Of a stretch of DNA of 64,000 nucleotides, positions 1-8,326 are shown in pieces. The stretch is taken from positions 124,001 to 188,000 of the forward strand of contig NZ_JAKKDV010000004.1 of the NCBI RefSeq assembly GCF_021728415.1, read 5' to 3'. The translations under genes and the position numbers were made by a program. The notes beneath the pieces were generated by a model that saw nothing but the letters and a program-made list of their open reading frames with translations, made no database searches and was not told the DNA's origin. Position 1 is the stretch's first letter. Each line of letters opens with the position of its first letter. The stretch comes from Flaviramulus multivorans (GTDB taxonomy: Bacteria > Bacteroidota > Bacteroidia > Flavobacteriales > Flavobacteriaceae).

Positions 1-1099
1 GATTAAAACTTCTATCTACTTCTATCTTTGGAACCTGTGTATCAGTATTTTTATAACTATAGGGTGTGTCTAAATTGGGGTCGCGATCGAAATCTAAAAC
101 CGGTGCAATATTAAATTGTCCTAAGCTATGCTTAACTGCCGAACGCAACAAAGCATAAAGTGTATGCTCATCGTCAAACTTTATTTCTGTTTTTGTTGGA
201 TGAATATTTATATCTATAGTTTGTGGGTTTACCTCTAAATTTAAAAAGTAACTGGGGTGTGTTCCATTTTTTAACAAACCATCGAAAGCTGATGATACCG
301 CATGATTTAAATAGGCACTTTTTATGAATCGGTTATTCACGAAAAAATACTGTTCGCCTCTAGTTTTTTTTGCAAACTCGGGCTTACCTACAAACCCAGA
401 AATTTTTAAAACCTCAGTGTTTTCATCAACAGGAACTAGTTTTTCATTGGTTTTATTACCAAAGATGTTTACAATACGTTGCCTAAAATTGCTAACAGGT
501 AAATTGAATGTTTCACTCCCATTATTATATAATGCAAAACTAATATTCGGATGCGCTAAAGCTACACGATGAAATTCATCAATAACATGACGAAGTTCCA
601 CAGCATCCGACTTTAAAAAATTTCGTCGTGCGGGAATATTAAAAAATAGGTTTTTTACAGATACCGAAGTCCCTTTTGGCGTTACAACCACTTGCTGAGC
701 GACCACTTTACTTCCTTCAATTTCTATAACATTACCAACATCATCATGTTCTTGCTTGGTTTTTAACTCTACATGAGCAATCGCAGCAATACTTGCTAAG
801 GCTTCACCTCTAAACCCTTTTGTATGAAGTTGAAATAAATCCTCTGCAGTTCGTATTTTTGAGGTTGCATGACGCTCGAAACTCAATCGCGCATCCGTAG
901 TACTCATCCCCTTTCCATTGTCAATCACTTGAACAAGGGTTTTACCAGCGTCTTTTATAATAAGTTTTATAGAATCTCCTTCAGCATCAATGGCATTTTC
1001 AAGAAGTTCTTTTACCACAGAAGCTGGACGTTGTACAACTTCTCCAGCGGCTATTTGATTTGCTACGTGATCGGGTAAAAGTTGTATAATGTCTGCCAT
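1..1099 (-). CDS. mutL: DNA mismatch repair protein MutL (3' end beyond window)
   Basis: MutL couples MutS mismatch recognition to strand incision in mismatch repair. The reading frame starts at the ATG at 1099 ([20 protein letters not shown]) and runs off the left edge, leaving about 366 residues. The GHKL ATPase motifs are visible in order: ELLENAIDA (Mg/ATP Asn), [18 protein letters not shown], and the [17 protein letters not shown] block of the MutL N-terminal domain. The second domain, with the family segment [12 protein letters not shown], is present near the cut. The C-terminal dimerisation/endonuclease domain lies outside the window. The start is 4 nt or less from the end of the next upstream small gene (1103-1390), so the two are probably cotranscribed with ribH. 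Confidence 0.95.
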   Translation of the reverse strand, partial: MADIIQLLPDHVANQIAAGEVVQRPASVVKELLENAIDAEGDSIKLIIKDAGKTLVQVIDNGKGMSTTDARLSFERHATSKIRTAEDLFQLHTKGFRGEALASIAAIAHVELKTKQEHDDVGNVIEIEGSKVVAQQVVVTPKGTSVSVKNLFFNIPARRNFLKSDAVELRHVIDEFHRVALAHPNISFALYNNGSETFNLPVSNFRQRIVNIFGNKTNEKLVPVDENTEVLKISGFVGKPEFAKKTRGEQYFFVNNRFIKSAYLNHAVSSAFDGLLKNGTHPSYFLNLEVNPQTIDINIHPTKTEIKFDDEHTLYALLRSAVKHSLGQFNIAPVLDFDRDPNLDTPYSYKNTDTQVPKIEVDRSFN

Positions 1100-1102
1100 A
1101 AA

Positions 1103-1390
1103 TTATTTAGAAAAGAATATAGATAAATCGAAATCGATAATAAATAAAAATACCAGAACAAGAACAGCAGCAATAATTAAAATGCGTCTATTTGCTTCTT
1201 TATCTGGGTTATTCTTAAAATCATCTAAAGCATTATTAAATTTTGTTTTTAACCCTTTATTAGGACCTACTGTTTTTCTAAATTCGTCAAACTTATGTTT
1301 GATTTCGTAAGGATTTCCTTCACCTTTATCGTCATAATAACGTGGTGTATAATTAAATTTTTTGTTTTTACGCAGTTTTAAAAGCCCCAT
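1103..1390 (-). CDS. small membrane-anchored protein, paralogue A
   Basis: A 95-residue protein of unknown function. The N-terminal half is basic and contains the segment RKNKKFNYTPRYY; the last 25 residues hold one hydrophobic helix (ILIIAAVLVLVFLFII), predicting a tail-anchored or single-pass membrane protein. The next gene upstream (1407-1640) has the same plan and the same FNYxPR motif, so the two are paralogues. It sits between ribH and mutL in a minus-strand run. I have a memory that similar flavobacterial proteins carry the name 'riboflavin synthase subunit beta', but nothing in the sequence supports an enzyme; that name would come from the neighbouring ribH. Confidence 0.7.
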   Translation of the reverse strand: MGLLKLRKNKKFNYTPRYYDDKGEGNPYEIKHKFDEFRKTVGPNKGLKTKFNNALDDFKNNPDKEANRRILIIAAVLVLVFLFIIDFDLSIFFSK

Positions 1391-1406
1391 GATTTCTAAT
1401 TTTTTG

Positions 1407-1640
1407 TTACATGTATTTTTTTTCTAATAAATACATACAAATCAATAATAATACCAAAGCCAATATTAAGGTTCTCATTGGCAAAACGCCACGTGCTTTT
1501 GGCTTATTACCTCTACTTGCTTTCCATTTAGAAATAAAATCCGTGGTATTATCTTCTTTATCTCCACTAGAATCTGTTTGATTTTCTTTAGAAAACCGAG
1601 GTTGATAATTAAAAGTTCTATGCTTGCGTTGTTTAAACAA
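1407..1640 (-). CDS. small membrane-anchored protein, paralogue B (non-ATG start)
   Basis: A 77-residue protein with basic N-terminus containing KQRKHRTFNYQPRF, an acidic/serine middle, and a C-terminal hydrophobic helix (TLILALVLLLICMYLL). The FNYxPR segment and the layout match the adjacent gene 1103-1390. No ATG precedes the conserved motif in frame: the frame is closed by TAG just upstream, leaving TTG at 1640 (or ATT before it) as the only possible start. That is unusual but the conserved motif right behind it argues that translation begins there. Function unknown. Confidence 0.6.
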   Translation of the reverse strand: MFKQRKHRTFNYQPRFSKENQTDSSGDKEDNTTDFISKWKASRGNKPKARGVLPMRTLILALVLLLICMYLLEKKYM

Positions 1641-1788
1641 AATCTAGTAGTGCTATCCCTCAAAAATACTTAAAAATAGACAGAAACTAAGGATTGAAAT
1701 GCTAAAAAATTCCAAAAAAATAAATTCCAAATTCCAAAAGTGAAATACATCCCACTGCTAGAATTTGGAATTTTAAAATGGTTATTTA

Positions 1789-2274
1789 TTAACTGTTTTT
1801 GCGTATTTCAGCCATTTTTATAGCGGCAATGGCAGCTTCAGTTCCTTTATTTCCGTGTTTTCCACCAGAGCGGTCAATAGCTTGTTGCAATGTATCGTCA
1901 GTTAAAACACAAAAAATCACAGGAGTTTCACGAATGACATTAAGATCTTTAATGCCTTGTGAAACCGCTTCACAAACAAAATCGAAATGCTTAGTTTCTC
2001 CTTTAATAACACTCCCGATAGCAATTACCGCATTTACCATTTGCTCTTGCATTTTCTTACTACCGTAAATCAATTCAAAACTACCAGGAACATTCCAACG
2101 AATAATATTGGCAGGTAATGCGCCGTGCTCAATTAAAGTATTGTACGCACCCTCATACAAAGCTTCTGTAATGGTATCGTTCCACTCAGAAACAACAATC
2201 CCAAACCGATATTTATTCGCGTTTGGGATTGTTGTTTTATCGTAGTCGGATAAATTTTTATTTGCCGTAGCCAT
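1789..2274 (-). CDS. ribH: 6,7-dimethyl-8-ribityllumazine synthase
   Basis: RibH condenses 5-amino-6-ribitylaminouracil with 3,4-dihydroxy-2-butanone 4-phosphate, the penultimate step of riboflavin synthesis. At 161 residues it has normal family length. Family motifs are visible: VVSEWNDTITEAL near the N-terminus, VPGSFELIYGSKKM, GSVIKGETKHFDFV with the proton-transferring His at residue 96, and the C-terminal DRSGGKHGNKGTEAA phosphate-binding segment. No other riboflavin gene is adjacent. It lies 1 nt from the end of the upstream TPR gene, which indicates a shared transcript from the promoter at 3068-3075. Confidence 0.97.
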   Translation of the reverse strand: MATANKNLSDYDKTTIPNANKYRFGIVVSEWNDTITEALYEGAYNTLIEHGALPANIIRWNVPGSFELIYGSKKMQEQMVNAVIAIGSVIKGETKHFDFVCEAVSQGIKDLNVIRETPVIFCVLTDDTLQQAIDRSGGKHGNKGTEAAIAAIKMAEIRKNS

Positions 2275-2275
2275 A

Positions 2276-3043
2276 TTACTTATTTGCTAGTACTTGGGCT
2301 TTTCCTATAAACACTTCCACCTTTGTAGCTTCAGTTGAATTAGAATAATCGTCTTTTATTCTTTTAAAATATTTCAACGCTTTATCAGCTTGTCCTAAAT
2401 CCAAAGCTATAGCACCTGCTTTAAACAAGTACATAGGTGTAGTATATTCGTTATCTCGCATTTCAGCCGCTTCTTCATAATACCCTAAAGCGTCTTCTGG
2501 TTGATTCAACTGTACAAAAGCGTCACCAATATTTCCTTTTGCTAAAGGCGCTAAAATTTCATCATCACTTTTAAAATTACTTAAATACTCAACAGCATTC
2601 TTATAATCTTTCAAACGTAAATAAGCCGTACCAGCATAATAATTAGCTAAGTTAGCCGATGGTGTTCCACTGTATTCTTTAATAATATCTAGCATCCCAA
2701 ATTTACCTTCACCACCTGTTAATGCTAAGTTGTATAATGAATCTTTTTCTGCACCGTTAACGGCATCATTAAAGTATTTTTGCGCTTGAAACATATCGTT
2801 CATAGCATTTATTTGCTTAGGTTTAGCAATAAATTCCTTATAACCCAAAGAACCTAAAACTACTAGTGCCACAAGCCCGATAATAATGAAAATATACTTT
2901 TGATTTCTCTCAACAAAAGCCTCGGTTTTTGAAGCTGTTTCATCAAGTGTGTTAAAAACTTCAGCAGTTGTAGAACCTTCTTCTATATTGTGTTGTTTCT
3001 CTTCTTTAGTTTTTGCTTTGTATTTTTTCTTGTATGTTGCCAT
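2276..3043 (-). CDS. membrane-anchored tetratricopeptide repeat protein
   Basis: A 255-residue protein: a charged cytoplasmic N-terminus (residues 1-48, with a Lys-rich start), one transmembrane helix at about 50-68 (IFIIIGLVALVVLGSLGY), then a periplasmic region of TPR-like helical pairs. The repeats are recognisable in ANYYAGTAYLRLKDYKNAVEY, GNIGDAFVQLNQPEDALGYY and FKAGAIALDLGQADKALKYF. The plan resembles the YfgM/ancillary SecYEG chaperone type. TPR proteins of this kind scaffold other proteins; the partner cannot be told from sequence. It opens the minus-strand run to ribH and the mutL side and is divergent from recF. Confidence 0.8.
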   Translation of the reverse strand: MATYKKKYKAKTKEEKQHNIEEGSTTAEVFNTLDETASKTEAFVERNQKYIFIIIGLVALVVLGSLGYKEFIAKPKQINAMNDMFQAQKYFNDAVNGAEKDSLYNLALTGGEGKFGMLDIIKEYSGTPSANLANYYAGTAYLRLKDYKNAVEYLSNFKSDDEILAPLAKGNIGDAFVQLNQPEDALGYYEEAAEMRDNEYTTPMYLFKAGAIALDLGQADKALKYFKRIKDDYSNSTEATKVEVFIGKAQVLANK

Positions 3044-3067
3044 TATATCCTTCTAATTATTGTGGCG

Positions 3068-3075
3068 CAAAAATA
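3068..3075 (-). promoter_or_regulatory. -7 box for the TPR-ribH run
   Basis: On the minus strand the octamer TATTTTTG fits the Bacteroidota sigma-70-type -7 consensus TAnnTTTG. It lies 25 nt ahead of the ATG at 3043, giving a short 5' leader. No clear -33 TTTG was identified. Confidence 0.45.
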
Positions 3076-3179
3076 TAATTTTTCTTCATAACTAAAAGGG
3101 TATTTATTTGATATTTTTCAATAATTTGCACTTCTTTTTAAGAGTTTAGCCTCTAAATGTGCTTTAAGTTACTTTTTAT

Positions 3180-4259
3180 ATGATTTTAAAATCGCTTTCT
3201 TTACTTAATTATAAAAATTTCGATAGTAAATCATTCATTTTCAATGAGAAGATAAATTGCATCGTTGGAAATAATGGTATTGGAAAAACCAATGTATTAG
3301 ATGCCATCTATCATTTATCGTTTGGGAAAAGCTATTTTAATCCTGTAGCAACTCAAAATATTAAGCACAATGAGGATTTTTTTGTAATTAATGGTGATTA
3401 CGAAAAAGATGAAAAGACCGAAAAAGTAGCAGTAAGTTTAAAGCGTGGTCAGAAAAAAGTAATAAAGCGCAACGGTAAGGTGTATGATAAATTTAGTGAA
3501 CATATTGGTTTTTTGCCGTTAGTAATCATATCACCAGCCGATAGAGATTTAATTATTGAAGGTAGTGATACCCGACGAAAATTTATTGATAGTGTAATTT
3601 CGCAAAGCGATAAAAATTATTTAAGTCATTTAATTAATTACAACAAAATACTTGCGCAACGCAATGCACTACTTAAATATTTTGCCTTAAATCACACTTT
3701 TAACAAAGATACTTTAGAGGTTTATAATAAGCAGCTTACCGAATATGGAACCAAGGTTTTTAAAAAAAGAGATGCCTTTTTAAAAGAATTTATCCCTATT
3801 TTTAAAGAACGTTACGAAGCTATAAGTAATGGTAATGAAATAGTGGATTTGGTTTACGACAGCCATTTATTTGAAGGTGATTTAAACACGCTTTTACAAC
3901 AGGCAATAAATAAAGATAAAGCATTACAGTATACTAGTGTTGGTATACATAAAGACGATTTGCATTTTAATATTGAAACACACCCAATTAAAAAATTTGG
4001 AAGTCAAGGACAGCAAAAGTCTTTTTTAATTGCGTTGAAATTGGCACAGTTTGATTTTATAAAAGCTCATAGCGGCGTAAACCCTATTTTGCTGTTGGAT
4101 GATATTTTTGATAAATTGGATGAACATCGTGTAGCACAAATTATTAAATTGGTAGATGATGAAAATTTCGGGCAATTGTTTATAAGTGACACGCATGCTG
4201 AACGTACCGAAAGTGCTGTAAAACAAGTACATCAAAGTTATGAGGTTTTTAAATTATAA
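3180..4259 (+). CDS. recF: DNA replication and repair protein RecF
   Basis: RecF is an SMC-like ATPase that helps load RecA at single-strand gaps. At 359 residues the length is normal. The Walker A loop [10 protein letters not shown] follows the first strand (about residues 30-39). Near the C-terminus are the ABC-type signature [14 protein letters not shown] and Walker [14 protein letters not shown], followed by the D-loop and the switch segment FISDTHAER. The start ATG at 3180 opens with [14 protein letters not shown], the family's usual beginning. The DUF721 gene follows after 3 nt. There is no dnaA or dnaN beside it, so this is not the origin-type recF cluster. Confidence 0.96.
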   Translation: MILKSLSLLNYKNFDSKSFIFNEKINCIVGNNGIGKTNVLDAIYHLSFGKSYFNPVATQNIKHNEDFFVINGDYEKDEKTEKVAVSLKRGQKKVIKRNGKVYDKFSEHIGFLPLVIISPADRDLIIEGSDTRRKFIDSVISQSDKNYLSHLINYNKILAQRNALLKYFALNHTFNKDTLEVYNKQLTEYGTKVFKKRDAFLKEFIPIFKERYEAISNGNEIVDLVYDSHLFEGDLNTLLQQAINKDKALQYTSVGIHKDDLHFNIETHPIKKFGSQGQQKSFLIALKLAQFDFIKAHSGVNPILLLDDIFDKLDEHRVAQIIKLVDDENFGQLFISDTHAERTESAVKQVHQSYEVFKL

Positions 4260-4262
4260 ATA

Positions 4263-4559
4263 ATGCCAAAACGCAACAACGAACATATCAGCATTAGTGA
4301 TGCCTTAAAAGAATTTATTGAAACCAATAAATTGGAAAAAGGGCTAAACAAAGTTAATGTAGCTGATGCTTGGGCGAGCCTTATGGGAAATGGCGTAAAT
4401 AACTATACAACATCGGTAAATCTAGAGCGCGAAACGCTATACGTACAATTAAGTTCGAGTGTTTTAAGAGAGGAATTAGGTTACGGAAAACAAAAAATTA
4501 TTGATATGCTTAATGAGGCATTAGGCAAAGAAATTATTAAGAAACTGATTTTAAGATAA
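4263..4559 (+). CDS. DUF721 (DciA-like) protein
   Basis: A 98-residue DUF721 protein. Family features are the N-terminal ISDALKEFIETNKLEKGLNKVNVADAWASLMG segment and the C-terminal KH-like part with LSSSVLREELGYGKQKIIDMLN. DUF721 includes DciA, the replicative helicase loader of many bacteria that lack DnaC, and the members next to recF are usually given that putative role. This copy carries only the compact domain. It is 3 nt behind recF, indicating co-translation. Confidence 0.88.
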   Translation: MPKRNNEHISISDALKEFIETNKLEKGLNKVNVADAWASLMGNGVNNYTTSVNLERETLYVQLSSSVLREELGYGKQKIIDMLNEALGKEIIKKLILR

Positions 4560-4621
4560 TTATATTTCCTTTTTTATTGTAAATAATTGAACTAAAACCA
4601 ACAACCTATTATTATTTACAT

Positions 4622-4629
4622 TACATTTG
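4622..4629 (+). promoter_or_regulatory. -7 box of the first cold-shock gene
   Basis: TACATTTG matches the Bacteroidota -7 consensus TAnnTTTG. It lies 28 nt ahead of the ATG at 4657. This sets the transcription start downstream of the TTG at 4627, so the longer reading frame that begins there cannot be the translated form. Confidence 0.5.
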
Positions 4630-4656
4630 CGCCTTAATTATTTTAATACAAATACA

Positions 4657-4848
4657 ATGAGTAAAGGTACCGTAAAATTCTTCAACGATTCAAAAGGATT
4701 TGGATTTATCACTGAAGATGACAACAACAAAGAACATTTCGTGCACATTTCAGGACTTATCGATGAAATTCGTGAAGGTGATGCTGTAGAATTCGATCTA
4801 CAAGAAGGTAGAAAAGGATTAAACGCCGTAAACGTAAAAGTAATCTAA
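4657..4848 (+). CDS. cold-shock protein, CspA family (copy 1)
   Basis: A 63-residue single OB-fold RNA chaperone that binds single-stranded RNA and DNA. RNP1 (KGFGFI) and RNP2 (HFVHI) are intact. The start was set at ATG 4657 because MSKGTVKFFN is the universal Csp beginning, and the in-frame TTG 30 nt upstream overlaps the promoter. It differs from the second copy (5015-5206) at only five residues: four in the loop after ITE and one at GDAV/GDQV. A strong terminator (4875-4911) separates the two, so each has its own transcript. Confidence 0.96.
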   Translation: MSKGTVKFFNDSKGFGFITEDDNNKEHFVHISGLIDEIREGDAVEFDLQEGRKGLNAVNVKVI

Positions 4849-4874
4849 TACATATACTTTAACAATTACAAATT

Positions 4875-4911
4875 AAAAGTCTGTCAAATTATTTTGGCAG
4901 ACTTTTTTTAT
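4875..4911 (+). terminator. rho-independent terminator after first csp
   Basis: The inverted repeat AGTCTGTCAA / TTGGCAGACT (one G-T wobble) is followed by seven T residues, 27 nt behind the csp stop codon. Confidence 0.85.
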
Positions 4912-4963
4912 TTACTATCTTTCACTTATATAACTTAATTGTTAAATAGGTATTAAAAATTAT

Positions 4964-4980
4964 TTGGCACTAAAGTTGTG
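4964..4980 (+). promoter_or_regulatory. sigma-54-like promoter of second csp
   Basis: The stretch TTGGCACTAAAGTTGTG fits the -24/-12 pattern TTGGCAC-N5-TTGC at all but the last position. It lies 35 nt ahead of the ATG at 5015. No TAnnTTTG box was found in the same interval, unlike copy 1. The match is by eye; an rpoN gene is not in the window. Confidence 0.4.
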
Positions 4981-5014
4981 TAACACATAATAATTAATTT
5001 AATATTTTAAAACA

Positions 5015-5206
5015 ATGAGTAAAGGAACAGTAAAATTCTTCAACGACTCTAAAGGATTCGGATTTATCACTGAAGAAGGTTCAGGTAAAGAACATTTTGT
5101 TCACATTTCTGGATTAATCGACGAAATTCGCGAAGGCGACCAAGTTGAATTTGATTTACAGGAAGGTAGAAAAGGATTAAACGCAGTAAATGTAAAAGTA
5201 ATTTAA
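5015..5206 (+). CDS. cold-shock protein, CspA family (copy 2)
   Basis: A 63-residue cold-shock-domain protein, 58 of 63 residues identical to the copy at 4657-4848, with RNP1 (KGFGFI) and RNP2 (HFVHI) intact. The variable loop reads EEGSGK instead of EDDNNK. The coding DNA is diverged at many third positions, so the duplication is not recent. Its upstream region is unlike that of copy 1 and contains a sigma-54-like site, suggesting different control of nearly the same protein. Confidence 0.96.
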   Translation: MSKGTVKFFNDSKGFGFITEEGSGKEHFVHISGLIDEIREGDQVEFDLQEGRKGLNAVNVKVI

Positions 5207-5233
5207 TATATACTAGTTGACTTTTTAGAAAAA

Positions 5234-5262
5234 CAAAACCCGCAACATAGTTGCGGGTTTTT
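5234..5262. terminator. bidirectional terminator between csp and DUF418 gene
   Basis: The perfect stem AAACCCGCAAC / GTTGCGGGTTT with loop ATA(G) has A-runs on the left and T-runs on the right, so it can end transcription of csp copy 2 on plus and of the DUF418 gene on minus. Confidence 0.8.
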
Positions 5263-5271
5263 ACTTTAATA

Positions 5272-6582
5272 TTATTTATTTCTGAAAGGTTGCTTTTGCA
5301 TATAAGAAAGACTTCTCCATAACCATTCAGCTGGTCCATATTTAAAATACTTCAACCAAATGGGACTATAAATTAGTTGAAATACCCAAATAGCTAAAAC
5401 TACATAATAAAGTTCATAGCGTTCTAGTTTACCAAACATACCAAATCCAAAACCTAAGAAAAAAGTAATACAAATTACTGTATGCATCAAATAATTTGTA
5501 AGTGCCATTTTACCTACCGCCGCCAAAGCATTTTGCAAAAACCTTAATATCCCAGATTTAATAAATAGCATAAACAAACCTACATGTCCCAAAATTGTAA
5601 AAAGTCTTCCCAGTTGGTACGTTTGACCAGCACGACTCATTTCAATTATATCAAAATCACTATTTATCGTTATAATGGTTTCGTAATAGTTAACGCATAA
5701 TCCAATTACATAACCTATTGTCATTAAAAGCAAGTAAAATTTATTGCTGCGTTCACCTTGAAATATCCGCCATTTAAAAAAGGCAATTCCAATAAGCATA
5801 AAACTTAAAATATCCCAAACCCAGAACTCATATACTACGGCAGATTGCATATATTTATTCATACCGAATCTACTTTTAACAATACTCCAATAGCCTCCAA
5901 GGTTTTTCTCATTGGCCTCGGTTATTTCTTCTTTCGTTTTTTTACTCTTTTTCAATTCCTCCCACTTACCAAGGGCTTTTTCTTGTTCCTTAGTCAGCTC
6001 TTCTTCCTTATTATTTTCTTTCAGCTTTTCTACAACTAAACCTTCTGTTTTAGTGGTAACATCCTCATTATAGGTCATGACATCTTTTAAACTGCCAATT
6101 GATAATAATACTAAGCCTGCAATTAATAAGTATTTAGGTTTTGCATTTCTAAAAGGAAACAGCATTAACCCAAATATTGCATAAGGGTATAAAATATCTC
6201 CATACCATAACAATAAATAAGCATGCATGATTCCAAAAAGTAGCAACCACAGAATCCTACGGTAATATAAATCGGCAACTTTGATACCACCACCTTGGCT
6301 TTCAGCCCGTGTGGTTAATAATATAAATCCCGCACCAAACAACATGGTAAAAAGCCCTCTCATAGTGCCTTCAAAAAACATGTTATCCATTATCCAAACT
6401 TTTAAGTTCCATCCTGTTGAACCTCCTGAATTAGTTGGATCGCCATACGCATAAGCTAGCCCAAAGCCTGTAATGTTCATAAGGAGTATTCCTAAGAGGG
6501 CAATACCGCGAATAATATCAAGTGAATTAATTCGATGACTTCGTTCCACTGGACGAAGCTCAATGTCTGATTGGTTGGTCAT
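5272..6582 (-). CDS. DUF418 family multipass membrane protein
   Basis: A 436-residue polytopic membrane protein. The N-terminal RINSLDIIRGIALLGILLMN is the hallmark of the DUF418/acyltransferase-like superfamily, followed by PTNSGG..., a cluster of hydrophobic helices, and the C-terminal DUF418 domain (about 270-430) ending with KYGPAEWLWRSLSY. A charged, Lys/Glu-rich segment at about residues 175-235 interrupts the membrane helices and is likely cytoplasmic. Biochemical function is unknown; some relatives are thought to be exporters or acyl transferases. It stands alone on minus, with hairpins at both ends. Confidence 0.88.
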   Translation of the reverse strand: MTNQSDIELRPVERSHRINSLDIIRGIALLGILLMNITGFGLAYAYGDPTNSGGSTGWNLKVWIMDNMFFEGTMRGLFTMLFGAGFILLTTRAESQGGGIKVADLYYRRILWLLLFGIMHAYLLLWYGDILYPYAIFGLMLFPFRNAKPKYLLIAGLVLLSIGSLKDVMTYNEDVTTKTEGLVVEKLKENNKEEELTKEQEKALGKWEELKKSKKTKEEITEANEKNLGGYWSIVKSRFGMNKYMQSAVVYEFWVWDILSFMLIGIAFFKWRIFQGERSNKFYLLLMTIGYVIGLCVNYYETIITINSDFDIIEMSRAGQTYQLGRLFTILGHVGLFMLFIKSGILRFLQNALAAVGKMALTNYLMHTVICITFFLGFGFGMFGKLERYELYYVVLAIWVFQLIYSPIWLKYFKYGPAEWLWRSLSYMQKQPFRNK

Positions 6583-6653
6583 TATCTTAAAAATTAGGTT
6601 GTTAGTTAATTTTAAAGATATGTTTTAAATCAATGCAATATCGATTTTACTAA

Positions 6654-6685
6654 TAAAAAAAGCCCGCAACATAATTACGGGCTAT
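6654..6685 (-). terminator. terminator after ndk
   Basis: Read on minus, AGCCCGTAATTATGTTGCGGGCT forms a six-bp core stem followed by a run of T residues. It lies 24 nt behind the ndk stop. Its sequence is close to the hairpin at 5234-5262. Confidence 0.75.
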
Positions 6686-6708
6686 TACTATTTTTATATT
6701 AAGAAAGT

Positions 6709-7128
6709 TTAAAACATCTCTCTACCAGAGAAGTGAAAAGCTCCTTCGATAGCAGCATTTTCATCACTATCACTACCATGTACTGCATTTTCTCCTATAG
6801 AAGCAGCATATAATTTTCTAATAGTACCTTCGGCTGCCTCAGCAGGATTTGTAGCACCAATTAAGGTTCTAAAGTCTTCAACTGCATTATCTTTTTCCAA
6901 AATTGCTGCCACAATTGGTCCACGAGTCATATACTCAACCAATTCTGGGAAAAACGGACGTTCTTTATGTATTGCATAAAATGCTTGTGCATCAGCTTTT
7001 GTCATCTGTGTTAATTTCATAGCTACAATTCTAAATCCTGAAGCTGAAATTTTTTCTAGTATTGCACCAATGTGTCCTTTTTCAACCGCATCTGGTTTAA
7101 GCATTGTAAATGTTCTATTTGTTGCCAT
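6709..7128 (-). CDS. ndk: nucleoside diphosphate kinase
   Basis: Ndk transfers the gamma phosphate between nucleoside triphosphates and diphosphates through a phosphohistidine. The 139-residue protein begins [18 protein letters not shown] and contains the active-site segment [11 protein letters not shown] with catalytic His117. The Lys of MLKPD and the nucleotide-binding [14 protein letters not shown] are present. Single-gene transcript: promoter at 7240-7247, terminator at 6654-6685. Confidence 0.98.
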   Translation of the reverse strand: MATNRTFTMLKPDAVEKGHIGAILEKISASGFRIVAMKLTQMTKADAQAFYAIHKERPFFPELVEYMTRGPIVAAILEKDNAVEDFRTLIGATNPAEAAEGTIRKLYAASIGENAVHGSDSDENAAIEGAFHFSGREMF

Positions 7129-7239
7129 TTTTTTATTTTAAATTATTCAGTTTATAATTAATTTGATAAATAGGTCTTCATGAAATTACAAACCAAATTT
7201 TAGAAAATAAACTATAAACACTCTTTGTAATTTTCCGTG

Positions 7240-7247
7240 CAAAAGTA
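7240..7247 (-). promoter_or_regulatory. -7 box of ndk
   Basis: On minus TACTTTTG matches TAnnTTTG, about 110 nt ahead of the ndk ATG. A TTG element sits roughly 19 nt further upstream. Confidence 0.5.
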
Positions 7248-7306
7248 AGGTATTTCTATTTAAAAACAATACAAACAATTTTAAAAAAATTGTATCTTCG
7301 TCAACT

Positions 7307-8326
7307 ATGAATGAACACGATATTGCCAGTATTAAGCAGTTATTATCAACGCCAAAAAAGATAGTTATTGTACCCCATAAAAACCCTGATGGCGATGCTA
7401 TTGGTTCTACGCTTGGTTTATATCATTACTTATTGAAGTACAATCACCAGACTCAAGTTTTGGTGCCTAATGATTATCCTACGTTTTTAAAATGGGTTCC
7501 AGGAAATGACACTATTTTAAAGCACGATTCTCAAACGACTGAATGTGATGCTTTAATTAATGACGCTGATATTATTTTCACCTTAGATTTTAATGCTTTA
7601 CATAGAACTGGTAATATGGAACCCGTGTTAGCTAAAAGTACAGCGTTAAAAATAATGATTGATCATCATCAAGCACCTGACGATTATGCCGCTTATACAT
7701 TTAGTGATGTGAGCATGAGTTCTACATGCGAAATGGTATATCATTTTATAAGTATGCTAGGAGATTCAAGTTTGATTGATGCCAATATTGCTACTTGTTT
7801 GTACGTAGGTATTATGACCGACACAGGATCATTTAGATTTCCTTCAACTACAAGTACAACTCATAAGATTATTGCAAAACTTATTGAAAGTGGAGCTAAC
7901 AACGCCGAAATACACAATAATGTTTACGATACTAATAGCTATGCACGATTACAACTTTTAGGTTGTGCTCTGAACAATTTGAACGTAATTCCAGAATCTA
8001 GAACTGCGTACATGACCTTGTCTCAAGATGAGCTTCAAAAATTCGATTACAAAAAAGGGGATACCGAAGGTTTTGTAAATTATGGCTTATCATTAAATAA
8101 TATTGTACTTGCTGCCATCTTTATTGAAGATAAACAAGAAGGCATTATTAAAATATCATTACGCTCTAAAGGAAACTTTTCTGTTAATGAAATGTCACGA
8201 TTACATTTTGACGGTGGTGGTCATATAAACGCCGCTGGTGGCAGAAGCGAATTATCATTAAAAGATACCGTTGAAAAATTTATTAGTATATTGCCTAGTT
8301 ATAATAAAGCCCTAAATGATGAATAA
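7307..8326 (+). CDS. DHH/DHHA1 phosphoesterase, NrnA-like
   Basis: Family members remove nucleotides from very short RNAs and dephosphorylate pAp. The 339-residue protein shows the full motif series: HKNPDGDAIGS (residues 24-34), the Asp of FTLDFNALHR, DHH at 119-121, and the DHHA1-domain glycine motif GGGHINAAGG near residue 305. The start ATG at 7307 is only 6 nt behind TATCTTCG, a near-match to the -7 box, so the transcript may be almost leaderless. The end overlaps the start of gldI by 11 nt, indicating translational coupling. Confidence 0.93.
   Translation: MNEHDIASIKQLLSTPKKIVIVPHKNPDGDAIGSTLGLYHYLLKYNHQTQVLVPNDYPTFLKWVPGNDTILKHDSQTTECDALINDADIIFTLDFNALHRTGNMEPVLAKSTALKIMIDHHQAPDDYAAYTFSDVSMSSTCEMVYHFISMLGDSSLIDANIATCLYVGIMTDTGSFRFPSTTSTTHKIIAKLIESGANNAEIHNNVYDTNSYARLQLLGCALNNLNVIPESRTAYMTLSQDELQKFDYKKGDTEGFVNYGLSLNNIVLAAIFIEDKQEGIIKISLRSKGNFSVNEMSRLHFDGGGHINAAGGRSELSLKDTVEKFISILPSYNKALNDE

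Noticed and set aside
1103-1390. Naming this protein a riboflavin synthase beta subunit
   Set aside because: It lacks any enzyme motif and the true lumazine synthase is the separate gene at 1789-2274.
3180-4559. A replication origin near recF or gyrB
   Set aside because: No dnaA, dnaN or DnaA-box cluster was seen, and recF and gyrB are 24 kb apart in unrelated contexts.
4627-4656. A TTG-started extension of the first cold-shock protein
   Set aside because: The TTG lies in the -7 promoter box, so it would not be in the mRNA, and Csp proteins begin at MSKG.
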